From the NCBI RefSeq assembly GCF_031455295.1, contig NZ_JAVDSL010000005.1:62001-126000 (forward strand): a stretch of 64,000 bases of DNA, in the 5' to 3' direction. Both the position numbers and the translations under genes were made by a program. This DNA comes from Leifsonia sp. 1010. GTDB taxonomy: Bacteria; Actinomycetota; Actinomycetes; Actinomycetales; Microbacteriaceae. Position 1 is the stretch's first letter. Every line of letters starts with the position of its first letter. Shown here piece after piece: positions 28,523 to 36,971 of this stretch. The notes below the pieces were generated by a model. It searched no databases. It saw nothing but the letters and a program-made list of their open reading frames with translations, and had not been told where the DNA came from.

Positions 28523-29155
28523 ATGGATCCGGCACTGGTCTTCGGCTTCTGGGGAGTGGCCGCGCTCCTCGTCTGCACGCCGGGAGCCGACTGGGCGTAC
28601 GCGGTGACGGCCGGGCTCGGCGGCCGGACGCTCCTGCCCTCGATCGGCGGCATCCTGTTCGGGTACCTGGTGGTGGTCGTCGCGGTCGCGGTCGGGCTGG
28701 GCGCGCTCGTCGCCGCCAACCCGGTGCTGCTCGACGCGCTCACCGTAGGCGGCGCGCTGTACCTGCTCTGGCTCGGGATCAGCGGGCTAATGCGATCGGC
28801 GGCGCCGTTGACCGCGCAGACCGGCACGGAGACAAGCGGTGCGTCCTCGGTGGGGTCGTTCCTGCGGGGCGCCGGCGTGAGCGGCTTCAACCCGAAAGGG
28901 CTGCTCGTGCTGGTCGCGCTCGTGCCGCAGTTCACCTCGTCGCACGGCGGTTGGGCCCCGGCGGCGCAGATGCTGATGCTCGGCGGCCTGTTCGTCGCGA
29001 CGTGTGCGGTCGTCTACCTGACCGTAGCGGTGCTCGCCCGCCGGCTGCTGGCGGCGCGTCCGCGCGGAACCGTGATCATGGCCCGTGTCTCCGCGATCGC
29101 CATGACGCTGATCGGCGTGGCCCTGCTCGCCGAGCGGGTGGCGCAGGCGTTCTGA
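28523..29155 (+). CDS. LysE family amino-acid exporter
   Basis: 210 residues with six hydrophobic helices. The LysE/RhtB signature CTPGADWAYAVTAGLGG near the N terminus and GFNPKGLLVLVALVPQF mid-protein are present. It exports an amino acid or metabolite, presumably under control of the divergent Lrp-type regulator. GGAGGGAGGACGGCG precedes the ATG. Confidence 0.92.
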   Translation: MDPALVFGFWGVAALLVCTPGADWAYAVTAGLGGRTLLPSIGGILFGYLVVVVAVAVGLGALVAANPVLLDALTVGGALYLLWLGISGLMRSAAPLTAQTGTETSGASSVGSFLRGAGVSGFNPKGLLVLVALVPQFTSSHGGWAPAAQMLMLGGLFVATCAVVYLTVAVLARRLLAARPRGTVIMARVSAIAMTLIGVALLAERVAQAF

Positions 29156-29161
29156 GCGGCG

Positions 29162-29431
29162 CTACGGGCGGTCGGACCCGTCAAACCCATCGCCGCGGCG
29201 CTCCGCCTCTTCCGCATCCAGCTTCTCGGCGATCTCGGCGCGATAGCGCACGCGACGGATGCGGCGCACCATGTCGAGCACGAGAAGGACGACGACCACG
29301 GCCAGCAGGAACGTGACGACGAACCCGAGCACGCCGGGCGTGACCGAATCGTCGTCGGGGGTGCCGGACGGCGTGGGCGTCGGGGTGGCGGCCAGCCAGA
29401 CGGAGGCGCGCAGCAGGCTGTCGGCGATCAC
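29162..29431 (-). CDS. Small membrane protein, Rv1083-like by position
   Basis: 89 residues. One transmembrane helix (TPGVLGFVVTFLLAVVVVLL) and a charged cytosolic tail. By position it corresponds to the small membrane gene that follows mca in mycobacteria (Rv1083). Its GTG overlaps the stop of the preceding 34-codon mca remnant (GTGA), so translation of the remnant probably feeds this gene. Confidence 0.75.
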   Translation of the reverse strand: MIADSLLRASVWLAATPTPTPSGTPDDDSVTPGVLGFVVTFLLAVVVVLLVLDMVRRIRRVRYRAEIAEKLDAEEAERRGDGFDGSDRP

Positions 29432-29532
29432 GCACGCACCCCGGGGAAGAGGTCGGTCTCGGGCATCTCGGTCTCCACTTTCGAGTCGATGAGCTGGAAC
29501 CCCTCCATCGGCCGGCGGGCGGCAGCATTCAC
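29428..29532 (-). pseudogene. mca: Truncated remnant of mca (mycothiol S-conjugate amidase)
   Basis: 34 codons starting at GTG 29532 with AGGAG 8 nt upstream. Residues 8-33 (PMEGFQLIDSKVETEMPETD then LFPGV) resemble the extreme C terminus of Mca proteins as I remember them (a PTEEFEL...S...PETELFAGI pattern). Mca itself is about 290 residues and cleaves mycothiol conjugates. Synteny agrees: DUF4307 and greA lie divergently on one side and the small membrane gene follows on the other, the mca slot in mycobacteria. The upstream ribosome site and a few first codons seem joined in frame to the last 27 or so codons, an internal deletion of almost the whole enzyme. Confidence 0.6.
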
Positions 29533-29623
29533 AGCTTTCTCTCCTAGTCTGGACTCAGCCTACCGTCGCCCGACGGAGGGCTCCTGAGCGGAAGGCGGGG
29601 CTGGACGGCATGGCGGTGCACGC

Positions 29624-30034
29624 ATGACGACGACCCACCGCGTCCCCACGCTCGACACCCGCTACGGCCGCACGCCGCAGCGCAAGCGGCGCGACCGCTG
29701 GCTGCTGATCTTCGGGGCGATCGCCGCGGTCGCCATCGCCACGGTCTGGGCGTTCTGGGCCGGCTGGGACAACGATCAGGCGAACCTCGAGACCACCGAC
29801 ACCGCCTACACGATCCCCGACGACAGCCACGTCGACATCTCGTTCTCGATCAACGCGCCCGTCGGCACCCCGGTCACGTGCGCCCTCCAGGCCCTCAACG
29901 AGGACTTCGCGATCGTCGGCTGGCGCATCGTCGAATACCCCGGTTCCGCGAGCCGGTTGACCGCCCACACCGAGTCGATCCGCACGATCATGAAGCCCAA
30001 CACGGGTTTGATCAACACCTGCTGGCTGTCCTAG
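29624..30034 (+). CDS. DUF4307 single-pass membrane protein
   Basis: 136 residues. A basic N terminus (RYGRTPQRKRRDRW) leads into one transmembrane helix (LLIFGAIAAVAIATVWAFWA) and an extracytoplasmic beta domain with two cysteines (VTCALQALNEDF and NTCWLS). It matches DUF4307, encoded next to greA and mca across actinobacteria (Rv1081c in M. tuberculosis). Function unknown. It is divergent from the mca remnant. Confidence 0.85.
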   Translation: MTTTHRVPTLDTRYGRTPQRKRRDRWLLIFGAIAAVAIATVWAFWAGWDNDQANLETTDTAYTIPDDSHVDISFSINAPVGTPVTCALQALNEDFAIVGWRIVEYPGSASRLTAHTESIRTIMKPNTGLINTCWLS

Positions 30035-30037
30035 TAT
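30008..30037 (+). promoter_or_regulatory. Putative sigma-70-type promoter of greA
   Basis: TTGATC (30008-30013), an 18-nt spacer and TAGTAT (30032-30037) overlap the end of the DUF4307 gene. Transcription would begin near 30044, just before the hairpin at 30048-30069. Confidence 0.55.
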
Positions 30038-30047
30038 TGTGCGGATA

Positions 30048-30069
30048 CGCCCCGGCCGTGGCCGGGGCG
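30048..30069 (+). terminator. GC hairpin in the greA leader
   Basis: CGCCCCGGCC-GT-GGCCGGGGCG, a perfect 10-bp stem followed by TCGACTTT. It follows the DUF4307 stop and could be its terminator. It also lies within the first nucleotides of the likely greA transcript, so it could act as an attenuator or stability element. Confidence 0.6.
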
Positions 30070-30143
30070 TCGACTTTAGCACCGGTACCGAACCGGACCA
30101 TCAGCCGAGGCGGCTCATAGCCGCAGGCGCGAAGGAGTTCATC

Positions 30144-30635
30144 ATGTCTCAGGAGTCTCAGGTCACGTTTCTGACCCAGGACGCGTACGACCGTCTCTCG
30201 GCCGAACTCGAGGAGCTCAGCGTCAACGGCCGTAACGAGATCGCGAAGCGCATCGAGGCGGCCCGCGAGGAGGGCGACCTCAAGGAGAACGGCGGCTACC
30301 ACGCGGCCAAGGACGAGCAGGGCAAGATCGAGGCCCGCATCGTCCAGCTGACCAACCTGCTGCGGAGCGCCACCGTCGGCGCGGCGCCGGAGAGCCACGG
30401 CGTGGTCGAGCCGGGCACCGTCATCACCGCGACCATCGCGGGCGACGAGAGCGTGTTCCTCATCGGAAACCGCGAGATCGCGGCCGGCACCGACCTCCCC
30501 GTCTACAGCGAGCAGAGCCCGCTCGGCGCGGCCATCCTGGGCCTCAAGGTCGGCGACAAGACGGAGTACACGGCTCCGAACGGCCGTCAGATCGCCGTCG
30601 AGGTCACCAAGGTCGAGACCTACACCGGCCAGTAA
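30144..30635 (+). CDS. greA: Transcription elongation factor GreA
   Basis: 163 residues. The N-terminal coiled coil carries the acidic tip EEGDLKENGGYHAAKDEQ, which reaches into RNA polymerase to trigger cleavage of backtracked RNA. The C-terminal FKBP-like domain ends with SPLGAAILGLKVGD. GAAGGAG lies 6 nt before the ATG. The leader has its own promoter and hairpin. Confidence 0.96.
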   Translation: MSQESQVTFLTQDAYDRLSAELEELSVNGRNEIAKRIEAAREEGDLKENGGYHAAKDEQGKIEARIVQLTNLLRSATVGAAPESHGVVEPGTVITATIAGDESVFLIGNREIAAGTDLPVYSEQSPLGAAILGLKVGDKTEYTAPNGRQIAVEVTKVETYTGQ

Positions 30636-30658
30636 GCCGCACCCCCGCATCCACGCGA

Positions 30659-30717
30659 ACAGCTCCTGAGTTTTTCCGCCGTTTCACCGCGAAACGGGCA
30701 AAAAACTCAGGAGCTGT
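30659..30717. repeat. Intergenic palindrome, GCTCCTGAGTTTTT family (copy A3)
   Basis: Perfect 17-bp arms, ACAGCTCCTGAGTTTTT (30659-30675) and its complement (30701-30717). The interior forms a second stem, CCGTTTC/GAAACGG, and lacks the ACACGCCG core. It lies between the convergent greA and ilvA genes, well placed as a shared terminator. Confidence 0.9.
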
Positions 30718-30732
30718 CGGCGTGTGTGGGGG

Positions 30733-31995
30733 CTACTCGTCGTCGACGACGACGGGGTCGTAGCCGGCGGCGCGGAGCGCGTCGATGACGTGCCGGCGGT
30801 GGTCGGTGCCGCGCGTCTCGACGCTCACGTTCAGCTCGACCTGGGTGATCTGCATCCCGCGCCCGTGCCGGGTGTGCAGCACCTCGACCACGTTCGCGTT
30901 GACGCCCGCGAGGATCTCGGCGATGCGCGCCAACTGGCCGGGGCGGTCCGGGAGCATGATCGTCAGCTTGAGGTAGCGGTCGGAGGCGGCGAGACCCTGG
31001 CTGATCACGCGCTGCATGAGCAGCGGGTCGATGTTGCCGCCGGAGAGGATGGCGACGGTCGTGCCGTCGGCGGTGACCGACCCGGCGAGGATGGCGGCGA
31101 CGCCGGCCGCTCCTGCTGGCTCGACCACGAGCTTGGCGCGCTCCAGGAGCACCACCATGGCACGGGCGATGTCGTCCTCCGACACCGTGACGATCTCATC
31201 CACCGCCTCCCGGATGATCTCGAAGTTGAGCGCGCCCGGGCGCCGCACGGCGATGCCGTCGGCGATCGTGCCGGTGAGGGAGATGTCGGTCGGCTCCCCC
31301 GCCGCGAGTGACGGCGGGTAGGCGGCTGCGTTCGCCGCCTGCACGCCGACGATGCGGACGGTCCGCCCGGTGACCGCCGCGCGCTGCTTGATCGCGCTGG
31401 CGACGCCGGAGATGAGTCCGCCTCCGCCGATCGGCACGACGACGGTCGAGACGTCGGGGACGGCGTCGAGGATCTCGAGCCCGAGCGTCCCCTGCCCCGC
31501 GACCACGTCGGGGTGGTCGAACGGCGGGATGAGCACGGCGCCCGTCTCGGCGGCGAAATCGGCGGCGGCCTGCAGCGTCTCGTCGACGATGCTGCCGCTG
31601 AGCACCACGTCGGCACCGTAGGCGCGCGTGGCCTGGAACTTGGGGATGGCGACGCCCACCGGCATGAAGATCGTCGCGTGGATGCCGAGCTCCCGGGCCG
31701 CGAAGGCGACGCCCTGCGCGTGGTTGCCCGCGGAGGCGGCGACGACGCCGCGTGCGCGCTCCTCGGCGCTCAGCTTCGACATCCGGTTGTAGGCGCCGCG
31801 GATCTTGTAGGAGCCGGTGCGCTGAAGGTTCTCGCATTTGAGGAGCACGGGGGCGCCGAGGATCTCGGTCAGGAACCGCGATGACTCCATCGGCGTCGGC
31901 TGGGCGACGTGGGCGACGATGGCGCGCGCAGCCTCGAACTCGTCCAGGCTGGGGCCTGCGAACGGGGTGCGCGTGTGTTCGGTCGCGGTTGCCAC
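30733..31995 (-). CDS. ilvA: Threonine ammonia-lyase, biosynthetic
   Basis: 420 residues. The PLP lysine is K64 in GSYKIRGAYN, a glycine-rich phosphate loop PIGGGGLISG lies mid-protein, and one C-terminal ACT domain is visible (LKLTIMLPDRPGQLARIAEI). It converts threonine to 2-oxobutanoate for isoleucine synthesis. The single ACT domain suggests allosteric control. The GTG follows TAGGCT (32002-32007) by 6 nt. Confidence 0.93.
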   Translation of the reverse strand: MATATEHTRTPFAGPSLDEFEAARAIVAHVAQPTPMESSRFLTEILGAPVLLKCENLQRTGSYKIRGAYNRMSKLSAEERARGVVAASAGNHAQGVAFAARELGIHATIFMPVGVAIPKFQATRAYGADVVLSGSIVDETLQAAADFAAETGAVLIPPFDHPDVVAGQGTLGLEILDAVPDVSTVVVPIGGGGLISGVASAIKQRAAVTGRTVRIVGVQAANAAAYPPSLAAGEPTDISLTGTIADGIAVRRPGALNFEIIREAVDEIVTVSEDDIARAMVVLLERAKLVVEPAGAAGVAAILAGSVTADGTTVAILSGGNIDPLLMQRVISQGLAASDRYLKLTIMLPDRPGQLARIAEILAGVNANVVEVLHTRHGRGMQITQVELNVSVETRGTDHRRHVIDALRAAGYDPVVVDDE

Positions 31996-32045
31996 GCGCT
32001 CAGCCTAGCGGCGCTCGTATGCCGGCGACTGTATGCGTGCTCGCG

Positions 32046-33308
32046 CTACGACCGCGCGGGCGGGCGGCGCACCGGCCGAGGGACCGTCTCCCAGATCGCC
32101 CGCTCCGGCGGCGTGTAGTTCTCCGGCGGCACGTTCCGCCAGACGCCGCTCGCGATGTAGTGCACCATCACGTTCAGCACGGCGACGAAGGGCACGGCGA
32201 ACAGGGCGCCGGGGATGCCGGCCAGCAGCGATCCGGCCGCGACGGCGAGCACCACGGCGAGCGGGTGGACCTTCACGGCGCTGCCCATGATGAGCGGCTG
32301 CAGGATGTGTCCCTCGATCTGCTGCACCAGCAGCACGACGCCGAGCATGATCAGCGCGAACACCCAGCCCTTGAAGACGAGCGCGATGAAGATCGCGAGC
32401 GCTCCGGTGACGACGGCGCCGACGACCGGGATGAACGAGCCGAGGAACACGAGGACCGAGATCGGGATGACGAGCGGCAGCCCGAGGAAGAACGCCCCGA
32501 GGCCGATACCGAGCGCGTCGATCGACGCGACCAGCACCTGGACCTTCGCGAAGTTCTTCAGCGTCACCCAGCCGGCCTGGCCGGCCCCGTCGATCGCAGC
32601 GCGCGACCGCTTCGGGAAGACGCGGACGATCCACCCCCAGATGCTCCGGCCGTCGATGAGGATGAAGATGGTGCTGAACAGCACGAGCAGCGCCCCGGCG
32701 AAGACGTGCCCGAGGGTGGAGCCGACCGATAGCGCGCCCGAGAGGAACACCTGGCCGTCCTGCTGGATCGACTTCCCGATCGAGGCGAACGCGTTGCTGA
32801 TCTGGTCGGGACTGAGCCCGAGCGGTCCGCTCGTCAGCCAGGCCTGCAGGTCGTTGAAGGAGGCGACGGACTGCTTCTGCAGCTCCCCGCTCTGCCGCGT
32901 CACCTGCCAGATCGCCAGGTACAGCAGACCGCCGACGACGACGATCAGCGTGATCAGCACGACCACGATCGCCAGCCACTTCGGCCAGCGATGCCGCACC
33001 AGGAAGTCCTTGAACGGCACCAGCAGCCCCGCCAGCAGCACCGCGATGAGCACGGGGATGACGATGAGCTTCAGCTGGATGATCAGGAAGATGACGACGG
33101 CGAGGACCGCGCCGATCACCAGCAGCCGCCACGACCACGCACCGGCGATGCGCATCCCGCGCGGGACCGTCTCGTCGGCGGACTCGATCGGCTCACCGAG
33201 TTCTCGGCGGCGGCGCTGGAACCAGGCGCGGGCCGGTGCGCGGTTGGCCTCGGGGCCGGCTCCGGGCGCAGTCGTGGGCGACGGGACGGGGCGGTCGATG
33301 TCGGACAT
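32046..33308 (-). CDS. AI-2E family (TqsA/PerM-type) membrane transporter
   Basis: 420 residues. A cytosolic N terminus of about 55 residues is followed by about eight transmembrane helices. Family hallmarks include LVPFKDFLVRHRWPKWLAIV and the long hairpin-forming C-terminal helices ending near VAGSLLAGIPGALFAVPFVA. Members export AI-2 or act as Na+/H+ antiporters; the substrate here is open. The ATG follows TACACT (33316-33321) by 7 nt. Confidence 0.9.
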   Translation of the reverse strand: MSDIDRPVPSPTTAPGAGPEANRAPARAWFQRRRRELGEPIESADETVPRGMRIAGAWSWRLLVIGAVLAVVIFLIIQLKLIVIPVLIAVLLAGLLVPFKDFLVRHRWPKWLAIVVVLITLIVVVGGLLYLAIWQVTRQSGELQKQSVASFNDLQAWLTSGPLGLSPDQISNAFASIGKSIQQDGQVFLSGALSVGSTLGHVFAGALLVLFSTIFILIDGRSIWGWIVRVFPKRSRAAIDGAGQAGWVTLKNFAKVQVLVASIDALGIGLGAFFLGLPLVIPISVLVFLGSFIPVVGAVVTGALAIFIALVFKGWVFALIMLGVVLLVQQIEGHILQPLIMGSAVKVHPLAVVLAVAAGSLLAGIPGALFAVPFVAVLNVMVHYIASGVWRNVPPENYTPPERAIWETVPRPVRRPPARS

Positions 33309-33423
33309 GACCGTCAGTGTAGGCCGCGGCTCCGTTCCTTCGCCGAAACGCCGCCGCGGCTCCCGGCCCCTTGACAGCCGGACGGATCAGGGGATGCTGC
33401 GGGCACGGGTGAGGCCCGCCAGC

Positions 33424-34023
33424 TCAGAGCTGCAGGATCAGCGGCGGATACTCGATGGCCGTCCGGTACCACTGCCACGTGGCCCCGCCGGTCTGCTGGA
33501 TGGAGGCGTACGTCACCTGCGTCGGCGGCACCTGTTTCAGCCCGACCACGACGGCGACGTTCCCGTTGACCGTCCGCGGACCGAGGCCGGTCGGCGTCGT
33601 GCCGCCGGCGAACCCGCCGACCGTGAGGTTCACGCTGCCGTTCGCCGCGATGACGAAGGTGACGACGTAGTCGCCGACCGCCGTCGCCCCGTAGTCGCCT
33701 GGCGTGAAGTGCACCGAGACGCCCGGCCCGCCGGACGGTGTCGGGCGGTACGTGAACGACGCGTACGGAGTGCCGGTCGTGTCCGTCTGCATGATGTCGG
33801 ACGCGATGAGCGTCAGGTTGGTCCGTCCCTTCCCCACGGTGTGCGTGGGGCTGATGGTGTCGATGGGGCGGTACCAGGGGAAAGTGATGACATCGTGCAC
33901 CGAGATGCGGTGCGCGATGTCCGTGAGGGACTGGGTCTTCTCGAACGTTGCGGGATCGATCTGCACAGCGACTTCTGCGTCCTCCCCCGCACGCCCACCC
34001 CGATTCGGAGTCTCGCTGGACAT
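33424..34023 (-). CDS. Beta-rich hypothetical protein
   Basis: 199 residues with no signal peptide or membrane helix. The N-terminal 30 residues are polar; the rest is Thr/Gly/Val-rich with alternating hydrophobic strands (GVSVHFTPGDYGATAVGDYV, GSVNLTVGGFAGGTTP), suggesting a beta sandwich or barrel. I do not recognise a family. It follows the ABC ATPase gene by 20 bp on the same strand but has its own TAGAGT 6 nt before the ATG, so it may be separately transcribed. Confidence 0.65.
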   Translation of the reverse strand: MSSETPNRGGRAGEDAEVAVQIDPATFEKTQSLTDIAHRISVHDVITFPWYRPIDTISPTHTVGKGRTNLTLIASDIMQTDTTGTPYASFTYRPTPSGGPGVSVHFTPGDYGATAVGDYVVTFVIAANGSVNLTVGGFAGGTTPTGLGPRTVNGNVAVVVGLKQVPPTQVTYASIQQTGGATWQWYRTAIEYPPLILQL

Positions 34024-34043
34024 GCGCGGACTCTACTCCGCGG

Positions 34044-35132
34044 TCAGCGCGCCGGGACTGCCCCATTTCCGGCGTCGCGCGGTGCGATGGTGACCGGAGA
34101 GCCCGTGAGCCCCACGGCAACGCGCTCGCCCGGTTCCGGCCGCTCGCGGGCGCCGTGCTGCAGGGAGAGCTCGGTGCCGTCCTCCAGGCGGACGCGCGTG
34201 CGGCGCAGGGCGCCGAGGAAGCTCGTCGTGAGCACGACCGCGGGGATGCCGCCGCCGGCGAGCACCACATCCTCCGGCCGCAGGTAGGCGGTCACCGGGC
34301 CGTCGACCGCGTCGGAGGCGAGCGGCACCTCGTGCCCGAGGACGGTGAGCCGCCCGCCGGCGACCACGCCGTCCACCCGATTCGTCAGGCCGACGAACTC
34401 CGCGACGAACGCGGTCGCGGGGCGGTGGTACAGCTCCTCCGGGCTGCCGATCTGCTCGATCCGACCCGCGCGCATCACGGCGACCCGGTCGGCGACGGCG
34501 AGCGCCTCCTCCTGGTCGTGCGTGACGAAGAACGTGGTGATGCCCAGCTCGGTCTGGATGCGGCGGATCTCATCCCGGAGCTGGACCCTGACCTTCGCGT
34601 CGAGCGCCGACAGCGGTTCGTCGAGCAGCAGGACGCGCGGCTCGGTGACGAGTGCGCGGGCGAGGGCGACGCGCTGCTGCTGGCCGCCGGACAGCTGGTG
34701 CGCGTACCGGCCCGCGTGGTGGTCGAGCCCGACCAGCTCGAGGGCCTCCGCGGCGCGGCGGCGGCGGTCCGCGGGGGCGACCTTGCGCATCCGCAGCCCG
34801 AACTCGACGTTCTGGCCCGCGGTGAGGTGCGGGAACAGCGAGTACGACTGGAACACCATCCCCAGGTCGCGTCGGCTGGTGGGCTCGTCGGTGACGTCGC
34901 GGCCGTCGATGAGGATGCTGCCGCTGTCCACCCGCTCGAGTCCGGCGAGCGAGCGGAGCGCGGTGGTCTTTCCGCACCCGCTCGGGCCGAGGAGGGCGAT
35001 CAGCTCCCCCGGCGCGGCCTCGAGGTCGAAGCCCGACAGGCCGACGCCGCCGCCGAAGTCGCGGACGAGGTCGCGCAGCTCGACGGTGGAGCCGGTGCGG
35101 GAGGCGAGGAGCGGGGTCTCGAGGGCGGTCAT
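34044..35132 (-). CDS. ABC importer ATPase (polyamine/Fe3+/phosphonate class)
   Basis: 362 residues. Walker A (LLGPSGCGKTTALRSL), Q-loop (MVFQSYSLFPHLT), signature (QLSGGQQQRVALARAL), Walker B (VLLLDEPLSALD) and H-loop (FFVTHDQEEAL) are intact. The C-terminal 120 residues look like a TOBE domain. It powers the two permeases encoded just upstream. The start at 35132 is 1 nt past the permease stop, indicating coupling. Confidence 0.93.
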   Translation of the reverse strand: MTALETPLLASRTGSTVELRDLVRDFGGGVGLSGFDLEAAPGELIALLGPSGCGKTTALRSLAGLERVDSGSILIDGRDVTDEPTSRRDLGMVFQSYSLFPHLTAGQNVEFGLRMRKVAPADRRRRAAEALELVGLDHHAGRYAHQLSGGQQQRVALARALVTEPRVLLLDEPLSALDAKVRVQLRDEIRRIQTELGITTFFVTHDQEEALAVADRVAVMRAGRIEQIGSPEELYHRPATAFVAEFVGLTNRVDGVVAGGRLTVLGHEVPLASDAVDGPVTAYLRPEDVVLAGGGIPAVVLTTSFLGALRRTRVRLEDGTELSLQHGARERPEPGERVAVGLTGSPVTIAPRDAGNGAVPAR

Positions 35133-35133
35133 G

Positions 35134-35997
35134 TCAGCCTTTCGCGGTGCGGCGCCGGACGCTCACGAGGCGGTCGACGACGACGAGGAGGACGAACGCG
35201 AACACCAGCGCGAGGAGCGCGAAGATGACCGCGACGAAGGGGTCGGACTGCGACACCAGCAGCAGGGAGGTCTGCAGGTTGACGCGGGAGAGCAGCGAGG
35301 CGATGGTGAACTCGCCCAGCACGACGGCGACGGAGAGCGCGGAGGCGGCGAGGATGCCGCGGCGCAGGTTCGGCACGAGGACGCGCCAGAACACCGTCCA
35401 CCAGCCGGCGCCGAGCGACCGGGCGGCCTCGCTGAGCGTGATCATGTCGACGGCGGCGACGTTGCTCTGGATCGCGCGGTAGGCGTACGGCAGCACGGTG
35501 ATGCCGTACGCGAAGGCGAGTGTCCAGGCGCCGGAGCCGAAGACCTCGGTCACGACCGCGTAGGTCGGAGCGAGCCCGACGACCATCACGATCGCCGGGA
35601 TCATGATCGGCAGCAGGCAGATCCCCTCCAGCAGCCTGCGCAGCTTCGGGAACCGCAGTTCGACGAGCACGATCGTCGGCAGCAGCACGAGGAGGACGAT
35701 CGCGACCGTGACGACGGCGAGCACGAGCGAGTTGCCGAGGCCCTGGTAGACGCGGTCGTACCGGGTCGTCTCGCCCGAGAACACGGCCACCCAACGGTCG
35801 AGGTTGTACACGCCGGGCTTTGCGGTGCGCAGGGTGAACTCGACCATCGAGAACAGCGGGATGAGAAAGAACAGCCCGAGTACCGTCCAGATCACGGCGC
35901 GGACGACGGGACCGGGTCCGAGCCGCAGCTCGGGCGCGCGACGGCGGATCGGGCGCGGGCGGGCGGCGCGGGGTCGCGTCTCGATCGCGCGGCTCAT
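35134..35997 (-). CDS. ABC importer permease 2
   Basis: 287 residues with six predicted transmembrane helices after a basic, proline-rich N terminus. The binding-protein-dependent permease EAA loop is visible as SEAARSLGAGWWTVFWRVLVP. The ATG overlaps the stop of permease 1 by four bases (ATGA). It pairs with permease 1 for a periplasmic-binding-protein type importer. Confidence 0.9.
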   Translation of the reverse strand: MSRAIETRPRAARPRPIRRRAPELRLGPGPVVRAVIWTVLGLFFLIPLFSMVEFTLRTAKPGVYNLDRWVAVFSGETTRYDRVYQGLGNSLVLAVVTVAIVLLVLLPTIVLVELRFPKLRRLLEGICLLPIMIPAIVMVVGLAPTYAVVTEVFGSGAWTLAFAYGITVLPYAYRAIQSNVAAVDMITLSEAARSLGAGWWTVFWRVLVPNLRRGILAASALSVAVVLGEFTIASLLSRVNLQTSLLLVSQSDPFVAVIFALLALVFAFVLLVVVDRLVSVRRRTAKG

Positions 35998-36971
35998 CGC
36001 TGCCACCGCGCCGTCCGTCGCACCAGGGCCGAGTAGCCGAGCATGACGACGACCATCACCAGCAGCATCCCGAGAGCCATCGCCCCGGCCAGGTTCGCCC
36101 GGCCGAGCACGGTCTCGCTGATGAGCGCCTGCCGGATCTGCAGCGAGACGATGTTGTTCGCCTGGCCGACGAGGGCCGCGGCCGTCGCGTACGACGAGAA
36201 CGCGTTGGCGAACAGCAGCAGCAGGCTGCCGAGGAACGACGGGAGCAGGATGGGGCCGCCCACGCGCGTCCAGTACGTCCAGCGGCTGCCGCCGAGCGTC
36301 GCCGTCGCCTCCAGCCACTGCGGGCGGAGTCCCTCCAGCGCAGGCATGAAGGTGATGACCATCAACGGGATCTGGAAGTAGAGATACGGGAGGATGAGGC
36401 CGGGCACCGTGTAAAGCCAGACCCCGTTCTCGTAGATGTTGATGTGCGCGACGTTCCGCAGCAGCACCGTCACCAGGCCCTGCGCGCCGATCGTGGCGAT
36501 GAAGGCGAAGGCGAGCATGACGCCGCCGAACTGGGCGAGGACGCTGCTGGCCGAATCCACCAGGGAGCGGGTCACGCCGCCGGACCGCGAGCGGAGCAAG
36601 GCGAAGCAGAGCGCGGCTCCGGCGATCGCACCGACGACGGCGGTCACGGCCGAGAGCCAGAACGCGCCGAAGAAGGAACCGGCGATGGCCGGCTCGGCGA
36701 GACCGGTGAGGTTCGCCCAGGTGAAGCGGCCGGCGTCGTCGAGGAACCCGCTGCCCACCGCGACGACGGTCGGGATGGCGAGGAACACGATGACGTAGAA
36801 CGCGAACGGGGTCAGCCCCAGCACGGCGGCCGCGCCCGTCCGGCGGCGGCGTGCCGGCCGCTCGACAGCGGGCCGGGCCGACGACGGCCGCCGCCGGGTC
36901 TCCGTCTCGGAGACTCCGGCGGCGGTGCGTCCGACCGCAGGCGCCGCGGCGCCTGTGACGGTCTCGGTCAT
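35994..36971 (-). CDS. ABC importer permease 1
   Basis: 325 residues. About 55 polar residues precede six helices. The EAA-type loop reads LEATATLGGSRWTYWTRVGGP. The start at 36971 overlaps the binding-protein stop by one base (TGATG), giving tight coupling; an ATG at 36992 would lie inside the upstream gene. Confidence 0.9.
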   Translation of the reverse strand: MTETVTGAAAPAVGRTAAGVSETETRRRPSSARPAVERPARRRRTGAAAVLGLTPFAFYVIVFLAIPTVVAVGSGFLDDAGRFTWANLTGLAEPAIAGSFFGAFWLSAVTAVVGAIAGAALCFALLRSRSGGVTRSLVDSASSVLAQFGGVMLAFAFIATIGAQGLVTVLLRNVAHINIYENGVWLYTVPGLILPYLYFQIPLMVITFMPALEGLRPQWLEATATLGGSRWTYWTRVGGPILLPSFLGSLLLLFANAFSSYATAAALVGQANNIVSLQIRQALISETVLGRANLAGAMALGMLLVMVVVMLGYSALVRRTARWQR

